Assembly: GCF_003606345.3 (NCBI RefSeq)
Contig: NZ_CP031844.2
Location: 1,967,001 to 2,031,000 of the forward strand
Source of the DNA: Bartonella krasnovii
GTDB taxonomy: Bacteria > Pseudomonadota > Alphaproteobacteria > Rhizobiales > Rhizobiaceae
Direction: 5' to 3'
Length of the DNA: 64,000 nucleotides
This document shows positions 7,779-17,836 of the stretch, one piece after another. Under the pieces are notes generated by a model. It worked only from the letters and a program-made list of their open reading frames with translations. It had not been told where the DNA came from and did not search any database. A program made the position numbers and the translations under genes. Within the stretch, counting starts at the first letter, position 1; every line of letters begins with the position of its first letter.

Positions 7779-10699
7779 TAATTTTCCTTCTCTTTTAAAG
7801 TAGGTTTTTTACCGATTCGGTAACTACGAATGGATTGATGTGCAAGGGCAATTAAAATGAGAATTGTTGCTCCCAACACAAGGGAAAACACACCAAAATC
7901 AAACAAAAAAGCAGATGCTATAGGAATCTTTCCAATCAATGGCATATGAATATATTGGAAAAATGATGTTAAAAAAGGGTACCCAACAAACAAAGCCCCT
8001 GCTCCCGTGACAACCGATAGCAATAAGCCAAAGCCCATCCAGCGTAAAGGCAAAACTCTTAAATGATTTTCCACCCAACGAATATCACGCGCAAGATACT
8101 GCAAAATAAAGCCTATAGCTAAAGTTACCCCTCCGACAAATCCCCCTCCAGGAAGATCATGTCCTCGCACAAATAAATAAAAGGAAAAAGCAATAATAAC
8201 GGAAAAGAGCCACCCCATAATAACAGAAGGAATAGCCAGATAGTTTAAGATTGTATCCCCCACGTTTCGATCCGGTTGTGCTTTATCAAAAGCTTCCTGA
8301 ACACGTTGTTGAAACGGCGGCTCAATACTTTCAGGAGCAGGACGGAATCGACGCAAAAGAGCAAAGACAGTTAAAGAAACACCCACCAAAACCACAACTT
8401 CTCCCATCGTATCAAAACCACGAAAATCCACTAACAATACGTTCACAACATTGCGACCACCAGCACCAGAGTAAGCATTTTTCAGAAAAAAATTAGAAAC
8501 CGTTGTCCCTTGAGGACGTGTCATCATCGCAAAAGAGAGCCATGCAACACCAGCACCTCCTATAATTGCTAAGATGAAATCACGGGCGCGACGTAAACGC
8601 ACTCCAAAATGAACAGACGTTGGAGAAGAGTTATACACACGCTTAGGCAACCAACGCAAACCAAGCAATAATAAAACAGCTGTCACCACTTCAACAACCA
8701 ATTGTGTTATAGCCAAATCGGGCGCAGAAAGCCATAAAAAGGTTGCACACATCATTAACCCTGCTCCCCCCAAAAGCATGAGAGATGCAAGACGATGAAA
8801 CTTTGCTTGCCAAGCGACTAAAAGCGCGCACAATCCACCGACCAGCCAAATAACAAGGAAAGGAATGTCAAGTGGAAAAAGCGGTAGCCCTCCTAGTACA
8901 ATTAAACCATCATGCCAAAGCAAAAGACCAACAAAAATAAAACATACAGTAAAAATCCAGTGTAACTGAATTTGCAAACGACGTGTTGACAAAAGAGCTT
9001 CCACCGCACGTGCCCATTTCCAAGAAATAATCACAAGAATGCGTTCAAAAATACGCGGTCCTTTCAAATGACGAAAAAAGGGAGCACCATCATCACAAGA
9101 TAAAAAATAACGCCGCCCGACAACATAGAGCAAGCCCCCTCCTAATAAAGCCACCAAGCTCATCATTAATGGCGTATTAAACCCATGCCAAACAGCCAAG
9201 CTATAAGAGATCGTCATCGGTCCCAAAACAGATACAACAGCATTATCTAAGATAGGCCCGATTGTAAAATTAGGAAAAATACCAACGGCCAAACAAATAA
9301 ACACCAAAAGTTCCATGGGTAAACGCATAAAGTGTGGTGGTTCATGCGGTATTTTAGGTAATTCGTCCGATTTTGGTCCCCAAAAGACCCCATGAATAAA
9401 ACGTATAGAATAGGTTACACTAAACAGGCTAGCAAGTGTTGCTACATAGGGAGAAATCCAGTCAAGCCATGATTCCATGTGCGTTTCAACAGCTTCAGCA
9501 AAAAACATTTCTTTTGATAAAAAACCATTGAGCAAAGGAACACCAGCCATTGCCGCACTTGCTACTAAAGCAAGCGTTGCTGTAATCGGCATAGAGCGAT
9601 AAAGACCTGTTAGCTTACGCATATCACGTGTTCCCGTTTCGTGATCAATAATGCCGGCCGCCATAAATAAAGACGCTTTAAAAGTAGCATGATTGGCCAT
9701 ATGAAAGATTGCTGCAACACACGCAAGGGGACTCCCAAGACTTAAAAGCGTGGTAATCAATCCAAGATGACTAATCGTTGAGTAAGCAAGCAGTCCCTTT
9801 AAATCTTGCTGAAACATAGAAAAATAGGCGCCAAGCAACAATGTTGAAAGTCCTGAAAAGCCAACCATCCAAAACCAAGATTCTGTCCCAGAAAGCACGG
9901 GCCATAAACGAACTAACAAAAACAACCCTGCTTTCACCATCGTTGCCGAATGCAAATAAGCCGATACGGGTGTTGGAGCTGCCATCGCATTAGGCAACCA
10001 AAAATGAAAAGGAAACTGTGCGCTTTTTGTTAATCCACCCAATAAAATACAAATAAGGGCAGGGATATAAAGCGAACTTGATCGGATTACATCTCCAGAC
10101 TGTAAAATTTTATCCAGATCAAAACTACCAACAATATACCCAATCAATAAAATCCCAATAAAAAGGGCAAAACCACCAAAACCTGTAATCGTTAAAGCCA
10201 TACGCGCCCCTTCACGCGCACTGGCATTATGATACCAATAACCAATCAACAAAAAAGAAAAAATACTGGTGAGTTCCCAGAAAACAACCAAAAAGATGAG
10301 ATTACCTGATAAAACAACCCCTGTCATTGAGCCCATAAAGGCTAGAAAAAAAGAAAAAAAACGTGGTACAGAATCCGCAGGATCCATATAATAACGGGCA
10401 TAAACAACGACAAGCAGCCCAATTCCTGTAATGAGCAAGCAAAAAAGCCACGACAGACCATCCATCCGGAGGATCAAATCACCTCCCCATTCTGGAAGCC
10501 AAGGAATATTTAAACGAATAATATGATTGCCGCGAATTGCTGGATAAAGCATGATTGTAAAAAGAAGGCTAAAAAGAGCAATGCCTCCAGCAAACCACGC
10601 TTCATTATTTTTTGCTGTCGAACGAAAAAAGCCAATAATAGCACTTCCACCAAAGGGAAGCAAAATGAGCAATATCAACATTGCTTCCCGTATTGTCAT
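7778..10699 (-). CDS. phaAB: Pha/Mrp cation:proton antiporter, fused A and B subunits
   Basis: At 973 residues this is the fused form (PhaAB) found in rhizobia. The N-terminal part is NuoL-like, with VVFWELTSIFSFLLIGYWY and KSAQFPFHFWLPNAMAAPTP carrying the conserved Glu and Lys of the proton path, then HSATMVKAGLFL. A MrpB-like domain closes the protein, with FVRGHDLPGGGFVGGVTLA near residues 865-885. It is the first gene of a six-gene operon, phaAB-C-D-E-F-G. The start ATG at 10699 follows an AT-rich leader that contains a run of eight C. Role: the large ion-translocating subunit in the inner membrane, coupling proton entry to K+ or Na+ export. Confidence 0.95.
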   Translation of the reverse strand: MTIREAMLILLILLPFGGSAIIGFFRSTAKNNEAWFAGGIALFSLLFTIMLYPAIRGNHIIRLNIPWLPEWGGDLILRMDGLSWLFCLLITGIGLLVVVYARYYMDPADSVPRFFSFFLAFMGSMTGVVLSGNLIFLVVFWELTSIFSFLLIGYWYHNASAREGARMALTITGFGGFALFIGILLIGYIVGSFDLDKILQSGDVIRSSSLYIPALICILLGGLTKSAQFPFHFWLPNAMAAPTPVSAYLHSATMVKAGLFLLVRLWPVLSGTESWFWMVGFSGLSTLLLGAYFSMFQQDLKGLLAYSTISHLGLITTLLSLGSPLACVAAIFHMANHATFKASLFMAAGIIDHETGTRDMRKLTGLYRSMPITATLALVASAAMAGVPLLNGFLSKEMFFAEAVETHMESWLDWISPYVATLASLFSVTYSIRFIHGVFWGPKSDELPKIPHEPPHFMRLPMELLVFICLAVGIFPNFTIGPILDNAVVSVLGPMTISYSLAVWHGFNTPLMMSLVALLGGGLLYVVGRRYFLSCDDGAPFFRHLKGPRIFERILVIISWKWARAVEALLSTRRLQIQLHWIFTVCFIFVGLLLWHDGLIVLGGLPLFPLDIPFLVIWLVGGLCALLVAWQAKFHRLASLMLLGGAGLMMCATFLWLSAPDLAITQLVVEVVTAVLLLLGLRWLPKRVYNSSPTSVHFGVRLRRARDFILAIIGGAGVAWLSFAMMTRPQGTTVSNFFLKNAYSGAGGRNVVNVLLVDFRGFDTMGEVVVLVGVSLTVFALLRRFRPAPESIEPPFQQRVQEAFDKAQPDRNVGDTILNYLAIPSVIMGWLFSVIIAFSFYLFVRGHDLPGGGFVGGVTLAIGFILQYLARDIRWVENHLRVLPLRWMGFGLLLSVVTGAGALFVGYPFLTSFFQYIHMPLIGKIPIASAFLFDFGVFSLVLGATILILIALAHQSIRSYRIGKKPTLKEKEN

Positions 10700-10759
10700 T
10701 CTTTCAGCTCCATCCTATCTTTAATATTTTGTCATTGACAAAACAAAAGTTTATATCTT

Positions 10760-10767
10760 CCCCCCCC
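10760..10767. repeat. C8 homopolymer upstream of the pha operon
   Basis: Eight consecutive C lie about 60 nt upstream of the phaAB start, inside an otherwise AT-rich spacer (10700-10932). Read on the gene's strand it is G8. Such tracts can slip during replication and change promoter spacing, but no promoter elements could be assigned with confidence. The rest of the spacer holds no recognisable gene. Confidence 0.6.
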
Positions 10768-10932
10768 ATTTTACACTTAACGATAATAAGATTTAATAAA
10801 ACTTAAAAGTATTTAAATTTTTCAAAAAAACAATGCTTGCATGAAAATGCTGCATACCAAACAAGCTTTCTTTTTATTGTAAGAACAATAACACTCACGA
10901 CAAGAAGCAATTAAAATTTTATTTAATTATTT

Positions 10933-11430
10933 CTATCCTTTAAAAAAGTGCGATAAGCACTGTTTACGAGGACCATGAAAAGGCTGAAAACTATTATCAT
11001 TTTTATTATAAGAGCGATAACGGGAACGACAAGATTCGATATGCTTTTTAAGCATCCATGGCTCTTCTTTTTCTAATTTTTCTGAAGAAGACGTTAAAAA
11101 GATTCTTTTCGCACCTGATACAACTTTTAATGACGCACCTTTTGTGCTTAAGTGCGGTGATATAACAAAAGCCGCTTCAGGATACCACCAGTTATCTTTA
11201 TACTTAACATAACCACGCCGATAATGATGATAACCCTTAAAACCATTAAGTTCTCTACGCCCCGTAAAAATCAAAGGCTCCGAACTCTCTTGGACAGAGG
11301 TCTGAGAAACCAGTTTGGCTTTAGCATCACCTTTATTTTGCCCCAAATGAACAAGAGCAGTTGTTATAATGAAAATACTGCTCATAAATAAAAAAGCTAA
11401 AGCATAATATAATTTTTTTTTCATACGCAA
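10933..11430 (-). CDS. BA14K-type envelope protein
   Basis: A 165-residue protein with a positively charged start and one hydrophobic segment (residues 6-27), either a signal peptide or membrane anchor. The C-terminal part HIESCRSRYRSYNKNDNSF, followed by QPFHGPRKQC, fits the BA14K motif first described in a 14-kDa immunoreactive Brucella protein, in which Cys, RYRSY and a final Cys recur. The central YHHYRRGYVKYKDNWWYP is also family-like. BA14K proteins are linked to lectin-like activity and envelope integrity. This version is longer than the usual BA14K, with a Ser/Lys-rich middle. It is a single gene, with AT-rich spacers on both sides. Confidence 0.8.
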   Translation of the reverse strand: MRMKKKLYYALAFLFMSSIFIITTALVHLGQNKGDAKAKLVSQTSVQESSEPLIFTGRRELNGFKGYHHYRRGYVKYKDNWWYPEAAFVISPHLSTKGASLKVVSGAKRIFLTSSSEKLEKEEPWMLKKHIESCRSRYRSYNKNDNSFQPFHGPRKQCLSHFFKG

Positions 11431-11581
11431 AACTCAAACTAATAAATGACAGCCGTTACAGAAAGTTTTTCTATTACTAGACAGAAACAGTTTCTTTTCT
11501 TAAGATTCTTTTTTCTTGAGACATTCTGTTTGTACTAAACGCTGATCTCAAGAATAAGATCCTTAAAAAAAGAATGAATAA

Positions 11582-12682
11582 ATGATGATAAAAACCCCCT
11601 ACTATCTTATAGACAAATCAAAACTCATCAAAAATATGCAAATAATTTCTCGTTTACGAGAAATGTCCGGAGCAAAAGTTTTGCTTGCTTTGAAATGTTT
11701 TGCCACATGGAGTGTTTTTGATGTCATGTCTGAATTTATGGATGGAACCACCTCATCATCTCTTTATGAACTGCGTTTAGGAAGAGAAAAATTTGGCAAA
11801 GAAACCCATGCCTATTCGGTTGCTTGGGCTGATCACGAAATTGATGAAGCCTGTGGTTATGCAGATAAAATTATCTTTAACTCAATCCAGCAACTTCAAC
11901 GCTTTTCTAATGCAACAAAAACCATTCAACGAGGTTTAAGATTAAATCCAGGCATCAGTGCATCCAATTTTGATCTTGCTAATCCCGCCCGCCCTTTTAG
12001 TCGCTTAGGAGAAACAAACCAAAGCGCTATTAAAGAAGTCCTACCTCTCATCAACGGCTTGATGATCCATAACAATTGTGAAAATGCTGACTTTAATCTT
12101 TTTAACCAAATGCTTGGAGTTATGGAAGAAAAGTTTTCAGAACTTTTTTCTGACGTAGATTGGATAAGCCTTGGTGGTGGAATTCATTTTACAGCTGAAA
12201 ATTATCCTCTAGAAGCTTTCGCAGAACGCTTAAAACAATTTTCAGAAACTCATGGTGTCACTATTTTTCTAGAACCAGGAGAAGCCGCTATCACCAAAAG
12301 CACCACTTTAGAAGTCAGTGTTCTTGATACATTGTATAATGAAAAGAATCTTGCCATCGTTGATAGCTCAATCGAAGCACATATGCTTGATCTTCTCATT
12401 TACCGCGAAAATGCGAAATTAGAACCCAATCAAGGTCCGTATGAAATTATGGTCTGCGGCAAATCTTGCCTTGCTGGCGATATTTTTGGAACGTTTCAGT
12501 TTCAAAAACCTCTTAAAATAGGGGATAGACTGTCTTTTCAAGATGCAGCAGGTTATACAATGGTCAAGAAAAACTGGTTTAATGGCGTTGCAATGCCTGC
12601 CATTGTCATAAAAGAATTTGATGGTACACTAACGCTTCAACGTCAATTTAACTATCATGATTATCAGATAAGTCTTTCATGA
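11582..12682 (+). CDS. nspC: Carboxynorspermidine/carboxyspermidine decarboxylase
   Basis: This 366-residue PLP enzyme has the fold III decarboxylase layout. Lys38 in LLALKCFATW should bind PLP; SLGGG (196-200) and EPGEA (231-235) hold the phosphate; CGKSCLAGD (292-300) carries the active-site Cys296 from the partner subunit. It removes CO2 from carboxyspermidine or carboxynorspermidine to give spermidine or norspermidine, a route that avoids S-adenosylmethionine decarboxylase. The next gene encodes the dehydrogenase that makes its substrate. Two ATG codons open the frame, and either could be used. Confidence 0.92.
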   Translation: MMIKTPYYLIDKSKLIKNMQIISRLREMSGAKVLLALKCFATWSVFDVMSEFMDGTTSSSLYELRLGREKFGKETHAYSVAWADHEIDEACGYADKIIFNSIQQLQRFSNATKTIQRGLRLNPGISASNFDLANPARPFSRLGETNQSAIKEVLPLINGLMIHNNCENADFNLFNQMLGVMEEKFSELFSDVDWISLGGGIHFTAENYPLEAFAERLKQFSETHGVTIFLEPGEAAITKSTTLEVSVLDTLYNEKNLAIVDSSIEAHMLDLLIYRENAKLEPNQGPYEIMVCGKSCLAGDIFGTFQFQKPLKIGDRLSFQDAAGYTMVKKNWFNGVAMPAIVIKEFDGTLTLQRQFNYHDYQISLS

Positions 12683-12742
12683 AAGAATAACCGTAAAAAA
12701 CGATTATACAACAAACAGTATTGAAAAGGAGATGATCCCACG

Positions 12743-13981
12743 ATGAAGAAAAATATTCTCATTATTGGTGCTGGAGGTGTTGCACAAGTTGTTGCCCACA
12801 AATGTGCTCAAAACAACGATATTCTTGGTGAAATTCATATTGCTTCACGAACTCTCAAAAAGTGTGAAGCCATTATTGCTTCCATTAAAGAAAAAAACAC
12901 AATGAAAGAACAAGGTGTTCTTCAGAGTCACAAACTTGATGCAATGAATATAGAAGAAACTGTAAAACTTATCCAAAAAATCAAATGTGAAATTGTCATC
13001 AATGTTGGTTCAGCCTTTCTTAATATGTCTGTTCTTTCAGCTTGTATCGAAACCAAATGTGCTTATATCGATACTGCCATTCATGAAGATCCTCTTAAAA
13101 TTTGTGAAACACCACCTTGGTATGGCAATTATGAATGGCCTCGGCGTCAAGAATGTGAACAAGCTGGTATCACGGCTATTTTAGGCGCTGGTTTTGATCC
13201 AGGCGTTGTAAATTCTTATGCAGCGTTAGCGCATAAATCTTATTTTGATAAGATCACTGATATCGATATCATTGACATTAATGCTGGAAGTCACGGACGT
13301 TGGTTTGCCACGAATTTTGATCCAGAAATTAACTTTCGTGAATTTACAGGACAAGTATGGTCATGGCAAAATAAAAAGTGGGTTTCCAATAAAATGTTTG
13401 AAATCAGCCATGAATGGGATCTTCCTGTTGTTGGAAAACAAAAAGCCTATATGACAGGACATGATGAAATTCATTCACTTTCCAAAAATCTTGATGTCCA
13501 AAATGTCCGCTTCTGGATGGGTTTTAGTGATCGTTACATCACTGTTTTTACCGTTTTGAAAAATCTTGGTCTCTTATCCGAACAGCCTGTTACAACAGCA
13601 GAGGGTCAAGAAGTCATTCCTTTAAAAGTTGTAAAAGCTGTCTTACCCGATCCTTCTTCTCTCGCTCCTGAATACACAGGAAAAACCTGTATCGGGGATC
13701 TTATCAAAGGTGAAAAAGATGGAAAACCAAAAGAAATTTTTATCTATAACATAGCCGATCACAAACAAGCTTTTCATGAAACCGGAGCACAAGGTATTTC
13801 CTATACAGCTGGTGTACCAGCAGCTGCAACAGCCCTTCTCATTGCCACAGGCGAATGGGATGTTAAAACAATGGTCAATGTAGAAGAATTACCTCCCCAC
13901 CCTTTCCTCAAATATCTTGATCATATGGGGCTTCCCACCTTTATAAGAGAACAAGAAGAGAATAAAAAATTACAATTTTAA
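12743..13981 (+). CDS. Carboxynorspermidine/carboxyspermidine dehydrogenase (saccharopine dehydrogenase family)
   Basis: A 412-residue protein of the saccharopine dehydrogenase family. The N-terminal NAD(P)-binding GAGGVAQ is at residues 9-15, followed by ASRTLKKC, and the middle has AGFDPGVVNSYAA, typical of carboxynorspermidine dehydrogenase. It condenses aspartate semialdehyde with putrescine or diaminopropane and reduces the imine to the carboxy-polyamine used by the upstream decarboxylase. The ribosome binding site AAAGGAGAT precedes the ATG. The 60-nt spacing to nspC suggests one transcript, ending at the terminator at 14206-14236. The length and the paired context exclude a true lysine-pathway enzyme. 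Confidence 0.9.
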   Translation: MKKNILIIGAGGVAQVVAHKCAQNNDILGEIHIASRTLKKCEAIIASIKEKNTMKEQGVLQSHKLDAMNIEETVKLIQKIKCEIVINVGSAFLNMSVLSACIETKCAYIDTAIHEDPLKICETPPWYGNYEWPRRQECEQAGITAILGAGFDPGVVNSYAALAHKSYFDKITDIDIIDINAGSHGRWFATNFDPEINFREFTGQVWSWQNKKWVSNKMFEISHEWDLPVVGKQKAYMTGHDEIHSLSKNLDVQNVRFWMGFSDRYITVFTVLKNLGLLSEQPVTTAEGQEVIPLKVVKAVLPDPSSLAPEYTGKTCIGDLIKGEKDGKPKEIFIYNIADHKQAFHETGAQGISYTAGVPAAATALLIATGEWDVKTMVNVEELPPHPFLKYLDHMGLPTFIREQEENKKLQF

Positions 13982-14205
13982 ATTTATCTCTATAGAAAAC
14001 ATAGGTCTGTTTTTTTAATTATTACAAAACTGCCTCATGAAAAAAACTTCATATTCTTATGAAATTATGTTTTTTTCAAAAGTTTTAACTATGGGGCATG
14101 TTTTGGCAATATTGGGATTTCTTAAAAACTTTAAAGAAGATCCAGATCATCTTTTTAAGACAGAGCAAGCAACGATTAAAAAGAGAGTATTTCAATAAAA
14201 GATAT

Positions 14206-14236
14206 AAAAATACCACCTTAAAAGGTGGTATTTTTC
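14206..14236. terminator. Rho-independent terminator after the polyamine genes
   Basis: A perfect 9-bp stem TACCACCTT/AAGGTGGTA with a two-base loop is flanked by A5 on the left and T5 on the right. It can therefore terminate transcription in both directions; the plus-strand polyamine pair is the nearest user. Confidence 0.85.
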
Positions 14237-14546
14237 AAAATATTTAGAACCCTCTTGATCTTAAAAAGCAAAGATTCTTAACCCACACCAATCATTAAAC
14301 AATCAGATTTCTTTTAAGAAAACGCCACTTTCCTTCACGCTTCATGTGTCTCGCATCATCTATAACTCATTAATTTATAACAATAAAACATCGTTTCTCT
14401 AAACAACGGTTTATAAATAATCCAGCTTCTTATCGAATACCTTTCGCTTGGCTTTCCACTGCATGAACTCTATAAGCAAACTTTTCTCTTAATATAAATT
14501 ATAAGTATAATTTATTGTTGCGCACATTGAATGAGAGCTCCATACC

Positions 14547-14602
14547 CGTAGGATTTTCTCATAACAAATCTATTTATATTGAATTAATCAAAACCATTTT
14601 TT
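14547..14602 (+). repeat. Dispersed degenerate repeat, copy A
   Basis: The core matches copy B at 48502 in roughly three quarters of its positions and copy C at 61691 somewhat less. Shared words are ATTTTCT, ACAAATCT, TTTATATT and AATCAA followed by CATTTT. Weaker similarity appears to continue about 80 nt downstream. Read as codons, copies A and B give related peptides (SHNKSIYIELIKTIF and SDDKSVYIKAIKIIF), so the repeat may descend from a gene. Confidence 0.55.
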
Positions 14603-15154
14603 CTACATGTCAAAGCGGGAGGAATTCATATGAATAAAAGGATCGGCAAGAAAAAATACCTCTTATAAATGCTTTCAAATAGCCGAAAATTGTATAATTT
14701 TGAAGGCCCATAATTATAACTTATGGCGCCGATTTATACCTTTTATGAAGTATAAAGATGATAGCGCATAATAGGTTTTATATATTTCACGAAGAGCTTT
14801 ACAGTTATACCATTCACGAGCATACTATCGCGAATAGATTTGAGAGATGTTTCCTTAAAACAAAGCACGCAAATGGGCTGAAAATCCTATCCCCAAATTT
14901 ATAACAGGATAAAAATACCTCATATGTCAAATTTGATATAGACTAAATACAACTTCTTTAAACGAATGTGCACAACAGGGCAATTAATCAAAACAGCACA
15001 ACAGAGATTTAAAACAAAAATTATTGAAAAGCACACAACAAATTAAGGAGAACACCTCGTACGATTGTTTTTATTCTCTCTCAAAACTTGTTGCATGCTT
15101 CACAAATATTTACTGTCCTCTTTGATCTTTTAAAATGTACGTTTTAAAAGCTTT

Positions 15155-16561
15155 TTAAATATGAAGCGGTTTAGCAAATGTTGCCAAGGCTGCTTCACGA
15201 ACTGCTTCTGATAAGGTAGGATGAGCATGACAACAGCGCCCTAGATCCTCTGATGAACCACCAAATTCCATTAAAACCGCAATTTCGTGAATCATTTCAC
15301 CGGCACCAAACCCAAGAATATGCCCCCCCAAAACCCGATCTGTTTTCTTATCAGCAAGGATTTTAACAAACCCATCACTCTTTTGCATTGCACGTGCACG
15401 ACCATTGGCCATAAAAGGAAATTTGCCAACATTATATTCAATACCAGCTTCTTTCAGTTCTTCTTCTGTCTTTCCTACACTCGCAATTTCCGGCTGTGTA
15501 TAAACAACACTAGGAATAACATCAAAATTAACATGCCCTTTTTGACCTGCCAAAATTTCTGCCACAGCAACGCCTTCTTCCTCTGCTTTATGCGCTAACA
15601 TTGGTCCTTTTACGACATCACCAATCGCATAAATTCCAGGAACATTTGTCTGCCAATGAGCATCAATTGCAATAAAGCCGCGTTCATCTACCTGAACACC
15701 AGCCTCACTTAAGCCAAGCCCCTCCGTATACGGAGAACGCCCAGTCGCAATAAGCACAACATCAGCCTCTACGGTTTCAGATTCACCACCTTTAACAGAT
15801 TCAAAGCTCACCTGAGCCGTTGAGCCCGATTGTGTAATGGCTGTTACCTTTGCACCCGTTTTATATTCAATCCCCTGTTTTTCCATTAACTTTTGAAACT
15901 GCCGTGAAACTTCACCATCCATTGAGCCCAAAACCTTATTCAGATATTCAATAATGGTCACCTTAGCCCCTAAACGGCTCCAAACTGAACCAAGTTCTGA
16001 ACCAATGACGCCAGCACCCACGACAATCATACGCGATGGTACTTTTTCAAGAGAAAGAGCTCCGGTAGAAGAAACAATAGTCTTTTCATCAATTTCAACA
16101 TTCACCCCTGGAATGCTTGAACTCTCTGAACCTGTAGCAATAATAATATTTTTTGTTTCAATTGTTTGTTTGTTACCATCTCTAGCAACAACTTCCACAT
16201 GACCCGCACTCAAAATTTTGGCTGTTCCAAAAAAAGTATCAACTTTATTTTTTTTCATCAAAAAAGATACGCCACTTGTATTGGCTGTCACTACAGCTTT
16301 CTTATGAACCATCATTTGTTCAAGATTAAGCTTAGATTTGCCAATAGAAATCCCAAGCGTTTCAAAACCATGCTGGGTTTCAGCAAACACTTCTGAAGCG
16401 TGTAACAATGCTTTAGAAGGTATACAACCAACATTGAGACATGTTCCCCCTAATGTTGTACGTTTTTCAATAATCGCTACTTTAAGCCCTAGTTGTGCCG
16501 CCTTTATTGCCGCGACATAACCACCTGGCCCCGCTCCGATCACAGCCACATCATAAGACAT
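15155..16561 (-). CDS. lpd: Dihydrolipoamide dehydrogenase (E3)
   Basis: This 468-residue flavoprotein reoxidises dihydrolipoamide on E2 subunits using NAD+. The FAD-binding IGAGPGGY is at 8-15, and the redox-active disulfide is Cys41/Cys46 in TCLNVGC. A second GxGxxG (VVGAGVIGSELGS) binds NAD. The C-terminal His-Glu pair is in AHPTLSE (His447, Glu452). It is the last gene of the mdh-sucCD-odhAB-lpd run and starts 31 nt after odhB, so it is probably the E3 of 2-oxoglutarate dehydrogenase. Confidence 0.96.
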   Translation of the reverse strand: MSYDVAVIGAGPGGYVAAIKAAQLGLKVAIIEKRTTLGGTCLNVGCIPSKALLHASEVFAETQHGFETLGISIGKSKLNLEQMMVHKKAVVTANTSGVSFLMKKNKVDTFFGTAKILSAGHVEVVARDGNKQTIETKNIIIATGSESSSIPGVNVEIDEKTIVSSTGALSLEKVPSRMIVVGAGVIGSELGSVWSRLGAKVTIIEYLNKVLGSMDGEVSRQFQKLMEKQGIEYKTGAKVTAITQSGSTAQVSFESVKGGESETVEADVVLIATGRSPYTEGLGLSEAGVQVDERGFIAIDAHWQTNVPGIYAIGDVVKGPMLAHKAEEEGVAVAEILAGQKGHVNFDVIPSVVYTQPEIASVGKTEEELKEAGIEYNVGKFPFMANGRARAMQKSDGFVKILADKKTDRVLGGHILGFGAGEMIHEIAVLMEFGGSSEDLGRCCHAHPTLSEAVREAALATFAKPLHI

Positions 16562-16592
16562 CCGTTTCTCCTTTCATCCTGAAAACTGTATT

Positions 16593-17804
16593 TTACAAGT
16601 CAAGAACAAGGCGTTCCGGATCTTCTAAGCTTTCCTTAACACGCACAAGGAAAGTTACAGCTTCTTGCCCATCCACAATACGGTGATCATAAGAAAGCGC
16701 TAAATACATCATGGGGCGGATTACAACTTGGCCCTCGATAACCATTGCTCGCTCTTTAATCGCATGCATTCCCAAAATACCAGATTGTGGTGCATTCAAA
16801 ATCGGTGTTGACATCAACGATCCATACACACCACCATTGGTAATGGTAAAAGTTCCGCCTTGCATATCAGAAACGGCTAATTTCCCATCACGCGCAAGAC
16901 GTCCCAAACGACCAATCTCCTTTTCAATCTCTGCCAATGACATTTGATCTGCATCACGCACCACTGGAACGACAAGACCTTTATCCGTTCCAACAGCAAT
17001 TCCAACATTGACATAGTTTTTGTAAACAATATCTGTTCCATCAATTTCGGCATTAACAGCAGGAAGTTCTTTTAATGCATGACAAACAGCTTTGGTAAAA
17101 AATCCCATAAAACCAAGTTTAACGCCATGCTTCTTTTCAAAAAGATCCTTATAACGCTTGCGCAAATCCATTATCGCCGACATATCAACCTCATTAAATG
17201 TGGTTAACATTGCAGCTACATTTTGCGCATCTTTAAGACGACGAGCAATTGTTTGACGCAATTTCGTCATACGAACCCGCTCTTCACGTGTTTCTGGGAC
17301 AGAAACCATTGAAGAACCAGTTTCAGAGGAAGAAGGAGTAGGCGTTTTTGTTCCTTGTTCTAATCCACCAATAACATCTTCTTTAAGAATTTGTCCACGT
17401 TTTCCAGAACCTGAAATATCACTTTTTGCTACATTATTTTCAGCCATCAACTTTGCTGCTGAGGGTGAAGGAGGCATAGCACTACTCGAAGCAAGCTTCT
17501 CTGATTCAGATGAAACCTCTGGAACAGGTGTGACAGAAGGTGAAAATGATTGGCTAACACCGGCTTGGCCAGCTTCTACCGTTCCTAAAAGAGCTTTCAC
17601 TTCAACCGTATCGCCTTCTTTTGCGATAATTTCAGATAATTTTCCAGCAACAGGAGAAGGAACTTCAACAGTTACCTTATCAGTTTCTAATTCAACCAAA
17701 GGCTCATCCATAGCGACAGCTTCACCCAGTTTTTTAAACCATTTGCCAACCGTTGCTTCGGTAACCGATTCGCCCAAAGTAGGAACACGGATTTCAGTAG
17801 TCAT
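16593..17804 (-). CDS. odhB: 2-Oxoglutarate dehydrogenase E2, dihydrolipoamide succinyltransferase
   Basis: A 403-residue E2 with one N-terminal lipoyl domain (Lys43 in ETDKVTVE is the lipoylated residue) and a Ser/Pro-rich linker. A peripheral-subunit-binding domain follows ([20 protein letters not shown]), then the catalytic acyltransferase domain. The catalytic His374 and Asp378 are in SYDHRIVDG. The single lipoyl domain and the position after odhA identify it as the succinyltransferase rather than the pyruvate complex E2. It transfers the succinyl group to CoA in the TCA cycle. Confidence 0.96.
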   Translation of the reverse strand: MTTEIRVPTLGESVTEATVGKWFKKLGEAVAMDEPLVELETDKVTVEVPSPVAGKLSEIIAKEGDTVEVKALLGTVEAGQAGVSQSFSPSVTPVPEVSSESEKLASSSAMPPSPSAAKLMAENNVAKSDISGSGKRGQILKEDVIGGLEQGTKTPTPSSSETGSSMVSVPETREERVRMTKLRQTIARRLKDAQNVAAMLTTFNEVDMSAIMDLRKRYKDLFEKKHGVKLGFMGFFTKAVCHALKELPAVNAEIDGTDIVYKNYVNVGIAVGTDKGLVVPVVRDADQMSLAEIEKEIGRLGRLARDGKLAVSDMQGGTFTITNGGVYGSLMSTPILNAPQSGILGMHAIKERAMVIEGQVVIRPMMYLALSYDHRIVDGQEAVTFLVRVKESLEDPERLVLDL

Positions 17805-17836
17805 AATATTTTTCCATACATCAGAGTAGTAACAAA

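Larger units (their letters stand above)
13982..15154. other. 1.17-kb AT-rich spacer without a convincing gene
   Basis: This spacer lies between the convergent polyamine pair and lpd. It holds a rho-independent terminator (14206-14236) and one copy of a dispersed degenerate repeat (from 14547). A 53-codon frame at 14037-14198 (starting MKKTSYSYEIMFF) lies just before the terminator but lacks a ribosome binding site, and I treat it as a likely remnant. No tRNA or other RNA was recognised. Confidence 0.6.

Noticed and set aside
14037..14198. 53-codon frame before the terminator at 14206
   Set aside because: No ribosome binding site and no recognisable family; treated as part of the spacer.
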